Below, piece after piece: positions 24,658 to 38,900 of a DNA stretch of 64,000 nucleotides. The notes under the pieces were generated by a model, which was not told the DNA's origin, made no database searches, and saw only the letters and a list, made by a program, of their open reading frames with translations. Position 1 is the stretch's first letter; every line of letters starts with the position of its first letter. The DNA comes from Membranipora membranacea (taxonomy: Eukaryota > Bryozoa > Gymnolaemata > Cheilostomatida > Membraniporidae). Position numbers and translations under genes: made by a program. The DNA is taken from the NCBI GenBank assembly GCA_914767715.1, contig OU612067.1, positions 17,117,001 to 17,181,000 of the forward strand, written 5' to 3'.

Positions 24658-27600
24658 CTTCCTCACACAGACTAAACAAACTACATGCTTTTCCTCAGGT
24701 ATTTTTTACACTAGATGAATCAATCGGAGCTCAGTCTACATTGATAACACCCCTGCTAAAAATTTGCAAGCACATGTTGCAAGTTTTGATACCTACCAAG
24801 TCGAAGCTCACAAGAGGGAAACATTTACTTGAATCTTCGAGAGATCTGATGAGAGGAAAAAATTTCAAAGGGGAGATGACTCCACCCATTTTCTCTTACA
24901 GTTGGATGTGTGGCACAAGCTGTTTGAAATTACAGCCATTCAGCCATTTATATAAATACCTATATCATGACTGAGTAAGCCTGTGCCCTTGATAATTTTT
25001 CAGAACCAAAGATACTGATAATACCGCTTACAATGGTAATCTATTTTGGATTTCATATCTGATTTCATTTTGGTATACCTATTTCCCAGTTTTGCTTGCA
25101 GATGATGTATTACAATTGATTGACCTGCTTTTTAAATGTAAATAAATAGTGAAGATCATCTTACTTGACCTTTTTTTGTTGTTGTATTGCATCGATATAT
25201 CTTTTTGCACCATTTTATTGTTGCGAAATTGTTGCCAAGCCGTCAAAGGCCTTTAGTTTTGCTAGCGAGCATCTAATAAAATAGAGCTACCTTTACAGTA
25301 AGATGGAATCTATTTAAATGAAAGTACCTTTGCTATTTGAAAAAGTCTTTGGATAGTAAGTAAGTAAGTAAGCTGCCCACACTAACAGCTTCACCCGGCT
25401 TATTCACTTCATCAATTTGAATGCTAGGACACATCGTCAGGCACACAAAAAACGGGATATAATTGTCAGGCTATAGTTGGAAAAACCTTATTTGAAACTA
25501 GTTGAAAAACGGGATATATATTTGATATCCGCTATGCTAGCGCATGATAACCCGCCTGTGTGCATAGCCTCAACCCTCAAGATGTCAAGGCAGCTGGGAC
25601 ACAACTCCAAAATGGCAAAAACAGAATTCTTTTGGTCATGGAATTTGGACATAATGAGTTAGACCCTTTGGAAGCACCGAGTTGAATCCTTCATAATTGT
25701 GTTTTAGAATGCTTTCTTTACTGTGCATTTGACCTAATGAAATTTATACAGTTGATACAATACTAAATCGTATACCACTCACTGTTATTTTAGAGTTCGC
25801 AAGAGTCGGCTGTTCAGTAAACCAAGAAGTTAGAGATATCTAACTCCTTGGACAAAGTAAGCCCCTACCATGATATTCAACACTTTTGTTCTTTGAATTA
25901 TTCTACATAGCACACATACTAGAACAGGATGTCCCCCTAGTGGCAGTGATATTGCAAAAGTCAAGGCTCCTTGATACACTGCATTTTTTTTAAATATTCG
26001 TCTACCACAGGCAACACAAACTTGTTTTTTGAAGCATACCCCTTAACTGCTAAGCCATTATCGGAAGGGTTCATGTTGATAAGTGCAGACTGCCAAACGT
26101 TTCGAGCAGCTCTTATACTGAGCATAAACGCTGGCCTAATCATACCCACAGGCCACATGAAGAGAGAATTGTTCAAGAAAGAATGTAATGAGAAGTTGTC
26201 TATCCATGATAGGTAGGAACAAAACTTTGGAGTTGCATACTCTCATAATTTGTCTACTATTCTTTTAAGTGGAGTCACTAAAATAACACAAGAATATATT
26301 ATTTTACCTGCAATATTTCATTCCCATTCAACTCAATTAAAAATAGTCTGAGAATAATGCTAATCCCAACAAACTGCCATCAGCTGATATTCTTAGTGGG
26401 CCAATTATCTTTGGAGGAAGAGGTTGACAAGTGATTACAAAGGAGAGGTTTGAAGAGAAAGTTCAAGTGGAAGCTCCAGTTTAACTACTTGGAATACATA
26501 CAAAAGAACTGCTCCATAAAACCAAACAGCTAGGATTGTAGGATGTAAAAACAGTTGATCAGCTTGAAGCTCAAAAAAATTCAACTCGGTGAGTATCCAT
26601 CTTTCTCAGTTTTTGTTAGTTGAAATGAAAAGATATTGATTGAGTTGAGGCAAGGACTGGATTAAAAGATTGATTGAGGAGCATAAGGGGGAGCAGTGAG
26701 TCAGTTAGAATAATGAGTTTACTCCTGGGTTGGAAGTTAGGCCTATTAGTTGAGCAAGTAACTGTTTATATACCAAACAAATTCAAAAACTAAAGCAATA
26801 AAATTTTATTTGCTTGACCCTCCCTTGAATTTGATTGGTATAAAAGAATTATGGCCAGAGCAGTGACCTCAGCTCAGTTAGGGTGTTGCTACCTTTGGTT
26901 TTTAAGAGGGTAGGCTAGTAGTGGGAACATCACTCATTATCAGCAAGAATTAAAACTGTTATCAAATCTTATATTTAGGACAGGAAGAAGAATTTTGGGT
27001 GGCCTGTTGGGTATATCATATGAGAAAACATTGTTTGGTAGTCATTTGCCCCTTAAACTTTCACATCTGTGAGGGATAGAAAGTAGAGACAGTAGTAAGT
27101 AAGTGTGACTAGACACTAGCTAGTCAGTCAATCAATATCATTGATAGTGCTGAGTCTGACTGCCAAAACTGACTGACTAAATCTGATAACATCATAATCC
27201 ATAAGTAATGATTTATGTATGATCAAATCGATAATTAATCTCAACAAGACAACTGACACACTAAATCAGATAAGTACGTTCTCATCTTCACTTATGCATT
27301 CTACCCTGTCAGCTCTTCTATCGTAACTAACTCTGCAATTTGCAACAGGGATTGGATTTACTACTCTGATGTTGTCCTAAACCCTATGCTGACACACGAG
27401 ACTACCTGGACCCTGGACTATATTCCTCACCTTGGCGGTATGTTTGTTAGGAGTTGGTTGTTGTTGTTTCAAATGAGAAGCAGCAGAGCTGAAAATGGGA
27501 CCAGCTGCTGCTTGAACAATGTCGTTGTGGTCCCAGAGGAACTCGTAGGTTTGCGGGTAGGCCTACTCTTTTTGTTTAATGGTGAGACCATCAGAAGGCA

Positions 27601-29507
27601 GTCTTGTTCTCGGATGTGAGCGTCGCTGGTGATAGGGGTGATTCTTCTCTTTGTGTAAATATGATAATAGGTGAGGGTACTCTGATAATTCATCCAACAA
27701 GATTTAGGCTTTAGGCCTTGTTGAGTCATGGATTGAACTGACATTGTGAAAATCTCATAGGTGAATCAGAAGGCTTGCAGTATTGTTTGGTTTGTTTTGA
27801 TTGTCAATGTGAAGTGGCTCAGGATGCTCAATCAGATTGCGCTTGAGGACTTCATTTCGTACAGTCTTGTCTATCATTTTCTGCTGACCGATTGTAAAGA
27901 ACAGTCATGAGTCATATGGGTTCAATCTTCAATGCGTTACAACGCAGTGCCTCCTTTTGCCTCCTTTTGCAGGCTTATCACATGTTGGTTACAATGTTGG
28001 TGATACTTTATACACAGGGTATATCCATATGGTTGGTATCAGTGGGCATCAGCAAAGAGAGATCTGCTTCTAAGTTTACATATATGTGTCTGAACTCTGA
28101 ACTAGTGTAGGCCTAGGAACAGTCACAGTTCTTATTAGTGATCAATAATTGGGTGATTGATTGTTGGTTAGATGACTGACCCCACCTTTTGTCTTTCAGA
28201 GGGTCAACAGGTCAGACAGACAAACATCCTGATTGGCCATCCTTAGCCTGTTGAGTCGGAGCCAGATAGGAGATTCGTTGTGTACTGTTGGTGATGATTC
28301 GTCTGAGTATTTGACACCGCATTGTTGTTGTGGGATTTCGTCTGAACCCTCATTGTCATCTTAAGTCTGATAAATGATGTTCCAGTTTTAGCCTTTTTGA
28401 TGCCGCCCTGTGAATGTTCTACCTGTAACTGTAATTATACCCCACATGTGGGTGACTTATGTCTATAATTTTCTCCCTGTAGCTGATAGCTGGCCATCAT
28501 TCGTTCTGACACAAAATTGGTAAATTAATCATCGGATATGTAGTTTTAATCATACCCTTACATGGCTTACTTTAATCTTCGGACACGAATGAGTTCACCC
28601 CAGTCTCAATTATACATACAGCTAACAACAATCAGTGAAATGCGGTACACTAAGTACCAATGATTCACTCAGTATTCAATTTGGTGATTGCAATAATTAT
28701 TAAGTTTATCCAGACTAATCACAATGTTAAATTTCAGGTGACAGTTCGGACTGTAAAAGGGAAAGTTTATCACCGGGTCGGCACAATATTGCCAGCTGTG
28801 TCCACTTACTTACATTTCTACTGAGCAGTTGATTGAATCAGGATAGAACTATGTAATACTTATTAAATTAGTACTTAACAGTGTCAGACTGGGTAGTCCA
28901 GATGACCCTTAGATAGTCCTCTGTTATCTAGCTCTGCGGAAGATAAACTCACACAAAGCAAATTTATAAGTCATATCTTACAATTTGTAACCTCTTTTGG
29001 ACCTACTGAGGGGACTTAATTACTTATCGGACTTACTGAGGGGAAGGTTGTCATACCAGAAGGAGCAAAAAATATGCCACACAATACACATCCGTGTCAG
29101 TCTCAATCTCCTGCCTCTCTTAGTCCGCTTTCTTCCATGATGATCACTGGCACATAACATTAGGGAAAGGACTTTTGGCACCTTTTTCTAGTGTGTCCCA
29201 AATGGTCGTATGGTGCAATTGAAGTCTACAGTAAAACTCTGTGCTCCCATAGTGACAATTGCTTCATCTTATCTGGAACCTTCAATTTTAAAGATGCTTT
29301 ATCTTGGAATTGCATAGTTGATGGCCTTACAGAAGGGATTATTTATATGAACCAAGTCAGTCAATTTATGTACATGAAAAGCGGAAGTTTTTTGTTTCTT
29401 GTTTCACCTACATATTCATGACCTTATTCTCTGACTAACGGACAAAGAGAATGATTTGACTTGAGCCTTGGAAGTTTTTGATAATAGAACAATGGTTATT
29501 GTTTCTT
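24658..29507. other. Intergenic region between receptor and casein kinase genes
   Basis: The stretch probably contains the receptor 3' UTR (possible AATAAA at 25141) and the 5' flank and leader exons of the kinase gene. I see a small GTAA repeat near 25355 and several short open frames without recognisable similarity. No RNA gene or transposon with intact ends was identified. Confidence 0.4.
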
Positions 29508-29656
29508 AGTATTAGCTTTAGGGAGTACCTACCTAACTTTTCTCATTCTTGTTTTCATCTCAGGGTTTCTTCAAGTTATGAGAAGTTTTAGTATTAGCAT
29601 TAGTATAAGGGAGTACCTACTCCTCGCTAACTTTTCTTATTTTTATTTCAGGGTTT
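29508..29656 (+). repeat. Tandem duplication carrying two 3' splice sites upstream of the kinase start
   Basis: Two similar units, about 29508-29568 and 29589-29656, each contain AGTATTAG..GGGAGTACCTAC..CTAACTTTTCT and end in a pyrimidine tract plus CAGGGTTT. The acceptor AGs fall at 29562-29563 and 29650-29651. Either could define the 5' end of the exon that carries the kinase start codon; the difference would affect only the 5' UTR. Confidence 0.5.
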
Positions 29657-29784
29657 ATAAGAATGACATAGCTGCTCTGAACCTAAACTAACGGATAGTC
29701 AAGATTTCGAAGCATATACCTTGGTCATCAGGCGGGAGAGGAAATTCAATTGCACCTGTGGATATATACCCTGGAGGATCCACA

Positions 29785-29929
29785 ATGCAGGCAGAGGACC
29801 GACCTACTGGCCGTTCAGGCGCTGCATCCTCTCGTACCAGTAACAGTAGCTCCAATGTTCTCATGGTCGGACCAAACTGGCGAGTGGGCAAAAAGATCGG
29901 AAATGGGAACTTTGGTGAATTGAGACTAG
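29785..29929 (+). CDS. CK1 gamma exon 1: start and glycine loop
   Basis: Encodes a Ser-rich N-terminus, then [20 protein letters not shown] and GELRL plus one base of Gly. The donor CTAG|GTATGATG after 29929 is duplicated word for word at 30045-30057 beyond a foldback insertion. Reading through to the second copy would meet a TAG two codons on, so the first must be used for full-length kinase. Confidence 0.93.
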
Positions 29930-32900
29930 GTATGATGTAGATCGAGTTTAACCGAATTGCCTGCATTCAGTTGCTCCCTTCCACTGCGGCGTGACCAGTG
30001 GATCGGGAGCAATTCCGAATGCAGGTAAATAGACCAAACTTGGTCTAGGTATGATGTCACAAGCTAATACTGACATAAGAGCACAATGCATTATTAATTA
30101 ACACACAAGTCGTCTTAGCTTCACTTTTTGCTACAGCTATAAATAGGGTTTGATTAGTTTTGAAAGACCTTAATCTGGCTTGCAATATGGAAAGGGTCTT
30201 TGTTATGGGGTTGGAGCATTTGTGATTGGGTAGAAGGGAGCAAATGGTTATCGCTCCACTCTGTGATGAGTCAATTTACTTGAGGCATTGTTAGCGGTGT
30301 CTCAATGCCTTCCCGTCTGGTTGCTGGGATTATGTATGGATTAGATAACTCTGGACATGAATAATCCCCACAAGCTAAGAGTATGACCAGTCCTTGAAGT
30401 TCAGGGTCTTGTCCAGCTGTAACTCTTTAGTTATAATGAAGTGGCAAAGTGTGAAGAGCAAGTCTTTGTCACTTTGGCGAGAATTATGTGGGCCTTAAAC
30501 ACTCAACCGTCGGATCGATGTGGGTTGTCGATTGTGGGTTGTAACTACACATATTCTCAGGTTGGCAGAGCCCCGCTCTCAGCTGCCTTGCACTGCTGTC
30601 GTTAGGGACATTGGTCTTTTTTGCATCACTGTTCATCGTCGCATCGTAAAGACCTAATTTCCAACACCTACATGCCGCTGCACTCTCTAGGGACCACTGC
30701 TCAATATCGTGTTGCAGCAAGAATATGAAGGCAGTCATTTAGAATTAATTACCGGTTTGCATGTTGTTGAGACACAGGGCAATGCTTGACTGTCGTGTCT
30801 TCTTGATTGAAAATGGCCTTGTCGTGAGAATTATAGTCTCCGAGTACATTGCGGTCGGCGTAATGTTGTCGTCGTCGAGATGATGCGATGTATGTTGGGC
30901 GGTTGAGTTCTATTAAGAGAGCTCGTAATTTCAATAGCCACTCTTGATGAGCTCATAAGTGCACTATGGTACTGTGATTTCGAAGAGATGTTTATTGCGA
31001 ATCGATGCGCTGGTTGAAGTCCTTCATCCTTATGTTATTTCTGGTTCATTTTGCTGGCAAGAAATTGAGTTAACATAACAAACATTATATCGAAACTGTG
31101 TTTGGCTGAATGTTTTTGTTATGATCAGTGATGCAATTTAATGCTTATACATCAACAAACACAATCACTTAATTGCATGTTATCAATATGTTGGAACTTG
31201 AGTCCCATCCTGTACGCTTGGGCCTACAAATTCCAGGGTCCCTTTCAGTTTGATTTAACGAGATGGACATTGGCCGCAGTGGCCTGGCAATCCCATTTCC
31301 TCAATGCTTCGACTCCTGAAATGAGGTGTAGTCAATCATGAAACCAGTTTTGAGCTGGGAAAACAATCATTGTTGGGCTAATTTATGATACCTCTGTGTA
31401 AACATGGTTTATCCCAAATCATTGTTCTTCTGTGAAAACCACAATGTGGGCTCAAAATCCTTTTGGTTCCCCTCAAACACAGCCAGAATAGAACAATGTG
31501 GCCCAATGACTTTAAAGTGCCATTGTTATCCATTGAATCAAGCCTGTGATGGCTGTGTTATTTAGTGTAACTAGGCAAGAAAACTAACACAATAAACAAA
31601 ACGCACACACACTAGTAGACCCTCGCTCATCTCAGCCTAGCCCGATCATCTCAGCCTAGCCCATCTCAGTTTAAACTGCCCTAGTAGCGATGTCCAAGTG
31701 TGAACAGTGAAATCTTTCGCTGTCTTGTCTTGATTATCTTTTGGTCTGTCAATCGTTGTAAGGTTTTGAACATTATTCAAGACTATTGATGACCGAAAGG
31801 GTATTTAATAACATTGATTGGAAGCTTGATAACGCTGATGGGATGAACCGACTGTAATGTCTTGATGTTGATGAGCTTTTAGTAGTGTTGTCGTTGTGGC
31901 GAATGCTCACTACTTCTCAGAAATGGCACCATTGATTAGCTGAGTGGCCCCGAAGCCACGACAGTAGCTTTTATCTAAATTTAGCCAGATTGCTAGATCT
32001 CAAGAGTCTCCTAATCGTCATGTTATCCTATAACGTCCAGTCCTGCCGTTTTATTGTTTGTCATCAACATTGCATTTCCACCCCCACATCTCACCAGTTA
32101 ATCACAAGTCATTCCGACGGCATTTTTTCAGAGGCACCAACAACCTTGATCTAATTGATGGATGCCACAACCTAGTGTGTCCTCCAAAAATATGGCAGCC
32201 TTAGGAATCATGCATGCGACAGTTAAAATAACCACAGAAGTTTTGGTTTTTTAAGCCTATGTAAGCACGTCAAGGCCAGTTGAATCGGGGAGTTGATATA
32301 CTGGGTGTAGTGTTAGTTATACACTGGTCGATATGATTATACTGCTGTCTTTCATGGTACCCGGACAAGCTTATCTCTTTAGCGACTGATAATAATGATT
32401 TATTAGTGATAAGATAATTTGTTTGGCCAGTCTAGCAATAGCTACCTAGTTTTCATTGTGCTTTGTTTGCATAAAACTAGCCCATGGACTGCTTGATGGA
32501 AGTTGAATATTTATGTGATGTTATTAATAATTAATGCGATGTGGTTTTCCTTCAGCTGTACCAGAGACTATAGATATATCTATAGTCTCGGGCTGTACTA
32601 CTTCTGTGTATTTTGAGAGTAGGCGACACAAGTAATGTTGACCAATCATGAAGCTTGTTTTCCATCTATGCTGTGTAGGCCTTGTCTGTAGGCCTAGTGG
32701 AAGACCTTGTTGATAGTCATAGCCCCCAGACTTTTGCCCCTCCTTGTTGATAGTGTCAACCATAGACAAGTGTTTTTTCTATGGTGTCAATCATAGCAAT
32801 GAGCTTCCTTCATTGATCATAGACTTTTTAATAAGTCTATGGTGTCAACCCTTTGGGGTGTTCCCATATGGAAGTGGTAAATCTGCTAGTTGATACGTAC

Positions 32901-35900
32901 AGGTTCAGATTAGCTGGAGCCAAAGACTTCCTGTCGCTTTTTTTACCCTTAGCTGATGTCACATGCAGTCGTTTCTACTGCTTCGGATAACTTAGGATGA
33001 GTTTCTAATTCAATGACAGAATCCTCGGCACGGTGTGGGATCTCCACACTGAAGTCTGAGTTTGTTTTGGGCAGAGAAATCAATCGATAATTTCTGGCTC
33101 TGGTCAGTGTGTAAGGAGCGCAGCACCCCCCCCCCCCCCCCCCAACACACAAGCATAATGGTACAGGGTTTGCCATCTCAATCATGGATTGCTCACTAAC
33201 TCGTCAATGTGTGCCTAAAACTTGTGGCTAGTGAACTGCCGTTCTTACACTCGTGCCATAAACTCTCAACTATTTTGGAAAAGACATCAGATACCAAAAT
33301 GTTCATCTTGTGGGTTTGTGGCTAGCTAATTACTTTGCACAAGTCGAGTTGTCAGGTTTTGAGAGTTGATTGTCTTGGATGGATTAGATGGTTCAATGAC
33401 TGTCATTTCGAGACTTTATCATTCCTAGATCACCAAGACTGTACAGTGCGGTCACAGTATCGTACTGATTGGAAGTGAACTGTACGGATTCTGAATCTAA
33501 TTTCCTTCGCATGGCATTAAATCAGATTGGCATTGCTGGCCAGGAAAATATCATTGGGTACAGTCTAGTCGTTGACTGCCTAGCTTATATACATGAAAAG
33601 TGCTTGATTGAACAATATCAACTGATAAAAGCACAGAGTAAGGATATATACAGTGATAAAAGTATATGATAACAGAGCTTTTATGACCGTTGTTCCTAGA
33701 CCATCAAATTCACAACACACTATATAATAACACGGTGTCAACATATTTATGAAAGCATGGTGATGAAACGTTTGATTGCGTCTTCAGTTTTCCTCTCATG
33801 GGATAGTAATGTTCTTACTGGCTATAAAAATCAATTCTTGCTGCATTGTTTCTCCTGTCTTGGGCATTGGTGACAATTGTAAACATATGTTGTTACCTGC
33901 TGTTTACACAAGGATTTCTGAATATTGACTTGGACTAGGAAGGAAATCATGCTGAATTGTCTGGCTCATTGGTTTCACCACCCACCACCATGCTATCAAA
34001 ATTAAAGTCTGATTAATGATGGATCACTATGCTATGAGCTGAAATTGATTTTTGTAAAAAAATCACTCCCATTACATCCCATGTGTTGCCTTGCGCTTCA
34101 TTCATTTTGTGGCTTTGAGGGTTTGGCTTTTGCGGATAACAAGGATGTAGTATTCCTAGTACCGGATAATAATGACTCCAAAGTTTGTGTGACGTACATA
34201 GGTAGTGACACTAGTATTGTGAGGCTATTGGAAAAACGGGGAAGGGGGGGAGCAAAAGTTTTGGAGAACAAATTGAACTAAACCTTTGAGTCTCGTTTTC
34301 CATCTTGCTGGCTAACTTCCTGGCTATCTACCTTTAAAATTGTGGTCCCAGGTTGGAACTAAGATCAATTGAGAAAACTACAGAGATGTTATTTGCAATT
34401 TGCTGGATTCTAGCATAACAGTACATTGATTGAGCCATTGAGGTTTTGTTTTGGCTGAACTGGGACTGATTCAGGCTGTATTTAGTATTGAACTTTTGCC
34501 CAGAGCACATTGTAAACACAGAGATTTAATTACTTGTAATCCTATAATCCTCGAGGCATTTAGCACTTACTTTATTGGACATAAATATTAGGGTCTCAAT
34601 TCTCATTACTCACTCTGTTTTCTGGGATAGTAATTAAAATGTTTTTGTCATACATGTCGGTCATGTCAGAGTTGTGTAGAACCAAGGACTCCTTGTTAGA
34701 GAACTTAGACAGTGAGGACAAGACGACCTGTCTACTGAACAGCGCGGTGAAGATGACATACGGTCCTAAAATACCTGAAGATATCTATAGCTAGCATCAA
34801 AGCCTGAGTCACAGCAATAGCCTGAGAGCTATGATGTTTGTTGGATCACGCTAGGGTTCGCTATCAACATTCCAACGACCCGTGGCAGCCTCCAAACTAT
34901 ATTTAAACCTATTGGTTTTCAGCTGTGAACCTTGTTGTCGGAACTGGTTTGAAAGCATAGCGTAGGATGCCTATCCCTATTGCAATAAATACCTAATCAA
35001 GACATTTTTTTTTCTTTTCCAGGGAAGAATCTGTATAATAATGAGCATGTAGCCATCAAGTTGGTGAGTAACTCCCATCAAATAACTCCCTCTCGGAGAG
35101 GTCATCGCTCTTATAGGGTGTTATTATCTGACAGACTGATATGTATGAGGAGGTGCCCCTAGATTTCCTAGGTCACTAGGTTTAGCCTTTTTTGTGTTAT
35201 TTCAACTAAAACCAGGCACTGTCTGTATCTAAACGGGGCCAGCCCGCACGAATCACTTATAGGGGCATACGTTTCAAATCGAGCTTTCTTAATTGTTGGA
35301 CGATGCATTTGCAGTGAGACTTTCACTCACGTCATGCGTAAAATCGCAGATGTGGACTTGCTTTTGCCACCCTACACCTATCTATGTCAATGGTCGTGGA
35401 TGCGCGTCAATCCTGGTTTTGATTTTTAACTCTCTTTTTCACAAATTAACTCGACAAGCATCGCTTTCACACTGTACCTTTAAAATCAATGTCCAGCTAT
35501 ATTGATAACCAATGCGATGACGTAAGTTGCTGCTGCTTTGTGATATTGTTCACCTTGGCAAGGATAGATGTTTTTCATTAAAATTGACTTGCTCTATTTC
35601 ACAGGAATCAATGAAATCCCGCGCACCACAGCTACACTTGGAATTTAGATTCTACAAACAGCTCGGCTCCCATGGTAAGTTTTCCGCCCTAGTGTAGGGT
35701 TTACTTGTGGCTTGTTAGCTAGCCATAAATTTCACTAATTCAAGTCTGTTGGCGGAAAATTTTGTCTATTTGTTCACTTTTGAAATAGTGAAATTTATGG
35801 CTAGCTAACATTAACCCAGCCTCATAACGGCATAAAGACTTCTGCATTAGCTAGCTAAAAGGGGGGTAGGTATTATTATGTCACCCCAAAACTAGCTTAA

Positions 35901-38900
35901 CTTAACTCTAGCTAATATTTACTCCTCGCACCTGTAGAATCAGGGAGAGAGTCTCCCAATGCGGAATCGGCTAAAGCAGTCAACCAGAACACACAGCGCT
36001 GATTGATTGCAACATGTTTCATATATTAGAATATATATAAATCTAGGCTTGGTGAGGATATGTATAAATGAGGTTACAGTATATTTCTTAGTCATCTAAA
36101 TTGAGCACGAGTGGACTAGATTTAAGCAGTTCTGTAGACGCCTTCAAGGTGTGAACCAAGGGCGTTGCAAATCCGTATGGTACGGCCAAGGTGCTGCTAG
36201 GACATCACCGAGTTCCTGTAACAATGTAAACATTAGCTTTATAATGTTTATGGTGATACAATTCATATAGGGAATGGGGGAGCAACTCCAAAACTGTCAA
36301 CAATATTGTCGCCGAGATTGATTGATACAACATGCAAATTTTGCCTCATGGACTTTGGTGACAAACCTTGCGCATTGTCTATGAATAAATAAATTGTAAG
36401 TGGTGAAAAAGAAACATGGTTGGCCATGTTAAGAATATATTATGACATGTTGCTCACCAACAGTGCAGGTTTCATTTGAGTAATTGTGATGTAAAAAGAC
36501 TTATAATTACTCACTAATCTTCTTCTCTATACAAAAAGTAAGGAAAAAGAGGAGGCTCCACCAGTGGCACTAGGCACAGAGACGACCAATCTGTTTCATG
36601 GTGCCAATTAGAACCTAGTCATATATGTAGGAAGTGTCATCCAGAGTGATTGATTGGTGTTTGAGGGTTCGTTTCCACTACCGGCTAGAGCCCGTCCTGA
36701 CAAGCTATGTCGTTGGGGTTCTCCCACCCCCTCCCCCAATAAAGCTTGTCAAGACAGGCTAAAGCGGCCTGTATACTTACTTCAAGAAGTCCCAATATTG
36801 CTCGCTTTCATAAGCTGTGATGGTCAAATACATTTTTATGCATATAAGGATATCTGTTTGAAATCATATTCCTTTTTGATTTTCAATTGATTTGATTGAT
36901 TTGAACCTCAACCAAAACATAGCTTACTAGAAGCTATAGACATTGTTGACACACAAAATAGATATTTTTCGTTTGTGTTTTGGAGTATGTTGTTTGTTTG
37001 GTGTCAATGCCAGCTGCTCTGAAGTAACATGTACTCTTGTGTACCTCTGCAATGTAAGGGGTAAAATAGATAGACCAGAGCTTGGTCTGCTGGGACTTGT
37101 TGTCTCCTTTTGGGGATGTATTATAGGTATATTCTCCTGACAAAAATAGGAAATGCTATTTTATAATTTGCATATCAAGGAGTTTGAGGTGCATTTTGAC
37201 TCCCTGACTGGATATGAATCATCAACTAAACCACATGGTTATCCAAACCTTCCCGTGGGAGAAAATGACAAACACAGTAATTTCAGTCCATATTGCTTCA
37301 ATATCTTATAATTCCACAATGGGGTTGGTACATGGACAAAACACATGTCTATGGGTTGGTACCTCAGAAATTGAAGTTATTCGGAGTTTTCCATCATGAC
37401 GTTTGCTAATAATTTTGGCAACACTGAAATAATACTCAAAAGGGGCTGGTTTCGGTGCTAGTGTAGCCTACTATTGAGGTTGTGCAGCCACTTATTATTG
37501 TCATTAGGGCTGGCCAAGACACCACATAGTAACCCCCTTCCTCACCCAAATTGTTCATTTTTTTGCCATTAACCTAGAAATAAATTGACTTTTTTTCAAG
37601 AGCAGGTAATCAAGGGTACGGTGATCAGGGAGATATTTCGATTAAATAAGGCCAAAATCGTAATTATATCCCTCAGTGAGTGAGCAAGACATGTAGGGTC
37701 TCGCTCACTAATTGATGGAAGTAATATTTATATTCTGAGTTTTGGGAACAAATTTGTCTAATTGAAAGAACAAGTGAGCGATAATTTTGAGCGATGTGAT
37801 AGCGATATTTTATATTAGCAAAGCATGGCTCAATCTAATTGAAAATCACCCCTCTTTCACTTTATTTTATTTGTCTTGTTGCAGATGGTGTACCCGATAC
37901 ACACTACTTTGGACCCTGCGGAAAATACAACGCCCTGGTGCTCGAACTGCTCGGACCAAGTCTAGAAGATTTATTTGATCTCTGTGATAGAAAATTCACA
38001 CTTAAAACTGTTCTTATGATCGCTATACAACTGGTGAGTGAGTGAGAAAGGTGGCGGAGAGCGAGCGCAGGAGCGAGAGGGCAAGTGAGATCCAATTGGC
38101 CATGGCGCTAAGACATTTTTCAATCTTTTACCCCCATTCTTCCTTATCGATGTAAACATACTTTTATGATGTGTTTGGTGCCAAAATGGAGCACATGTAC
38201 AAAATCAAAATTGGTTGACCTGGATAGGGATGGGAGAAAATGAATCTGAACCGGAGTCTCTCTTTAACGGAGCCATGACACCTATACATTTAATAACATC
38301 ATTGTAAAGCTCTTGATCAGACTCAGGAAACCAAAGTGATGTTGCGTGCACAAAACCTGACATGAATAAAGAGTTGTAAAAATGCTACTTCAGAGTCAAA
38401 AATCTATTTTTGCAAAATATTCTTAAAATTTCAGAGAATTTGTCAGCATCTTGACAGCCTACGAGGTTGTATAACTTATTGAGCCCTTTGAATGATATAT
38501 GGTGATGGTTAACCTTCACTTCTTGATTAATAAATCTACCATGACTTGGTAGGACTATATTATTTTTAATGGATATTCCGATTCATCAATCACCCTTATT
38601 ATCTTGTAGCAAAAAAAAAGAAATTTCAAACCTTGAATGAACTTAAGGTTGAGCGGGTTGAAATAGTTTTTCACTCATAAGAGCCTTAAAATCTCAATCC
38701 CAGCCCTGCGTCATAACATGCGTAAGTGAGAAGATTTCACTTAGATGGCCTCTGTTGATATGATGAGGAAGTGTCCTCACCACGGACGCATATAGGTGTG
38801 ATAATGTGTAACCAGGCCCTAGGTTCTTTACAGGCTTACGCTTTCACGGACTCTAGTATTTTCACACCCCATTTTACCAGGGTAACACATTTATGAGAGA

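Larger units (their letters stand above)
30058..35022. other. First large intron of CK1 gamma
   Basis: About 5 kb without coding exons. It holds the 30-bp palindrome at 32562, the family B palindromes at 32753-32862 and an 18-C run at 33126-33143. The open frames in it have no recognisable similarity. Confidence 0.5.

Noticed and set aside
27354-27439. Possible exon between an acceptor-like CAACAG and donor GGCG|GTATGT
   Set aside because: The translation is not recognisable and the pyrimidine tract is weak. It might be a non-coding leader exon of CK1 gamma, but nothing proves it.
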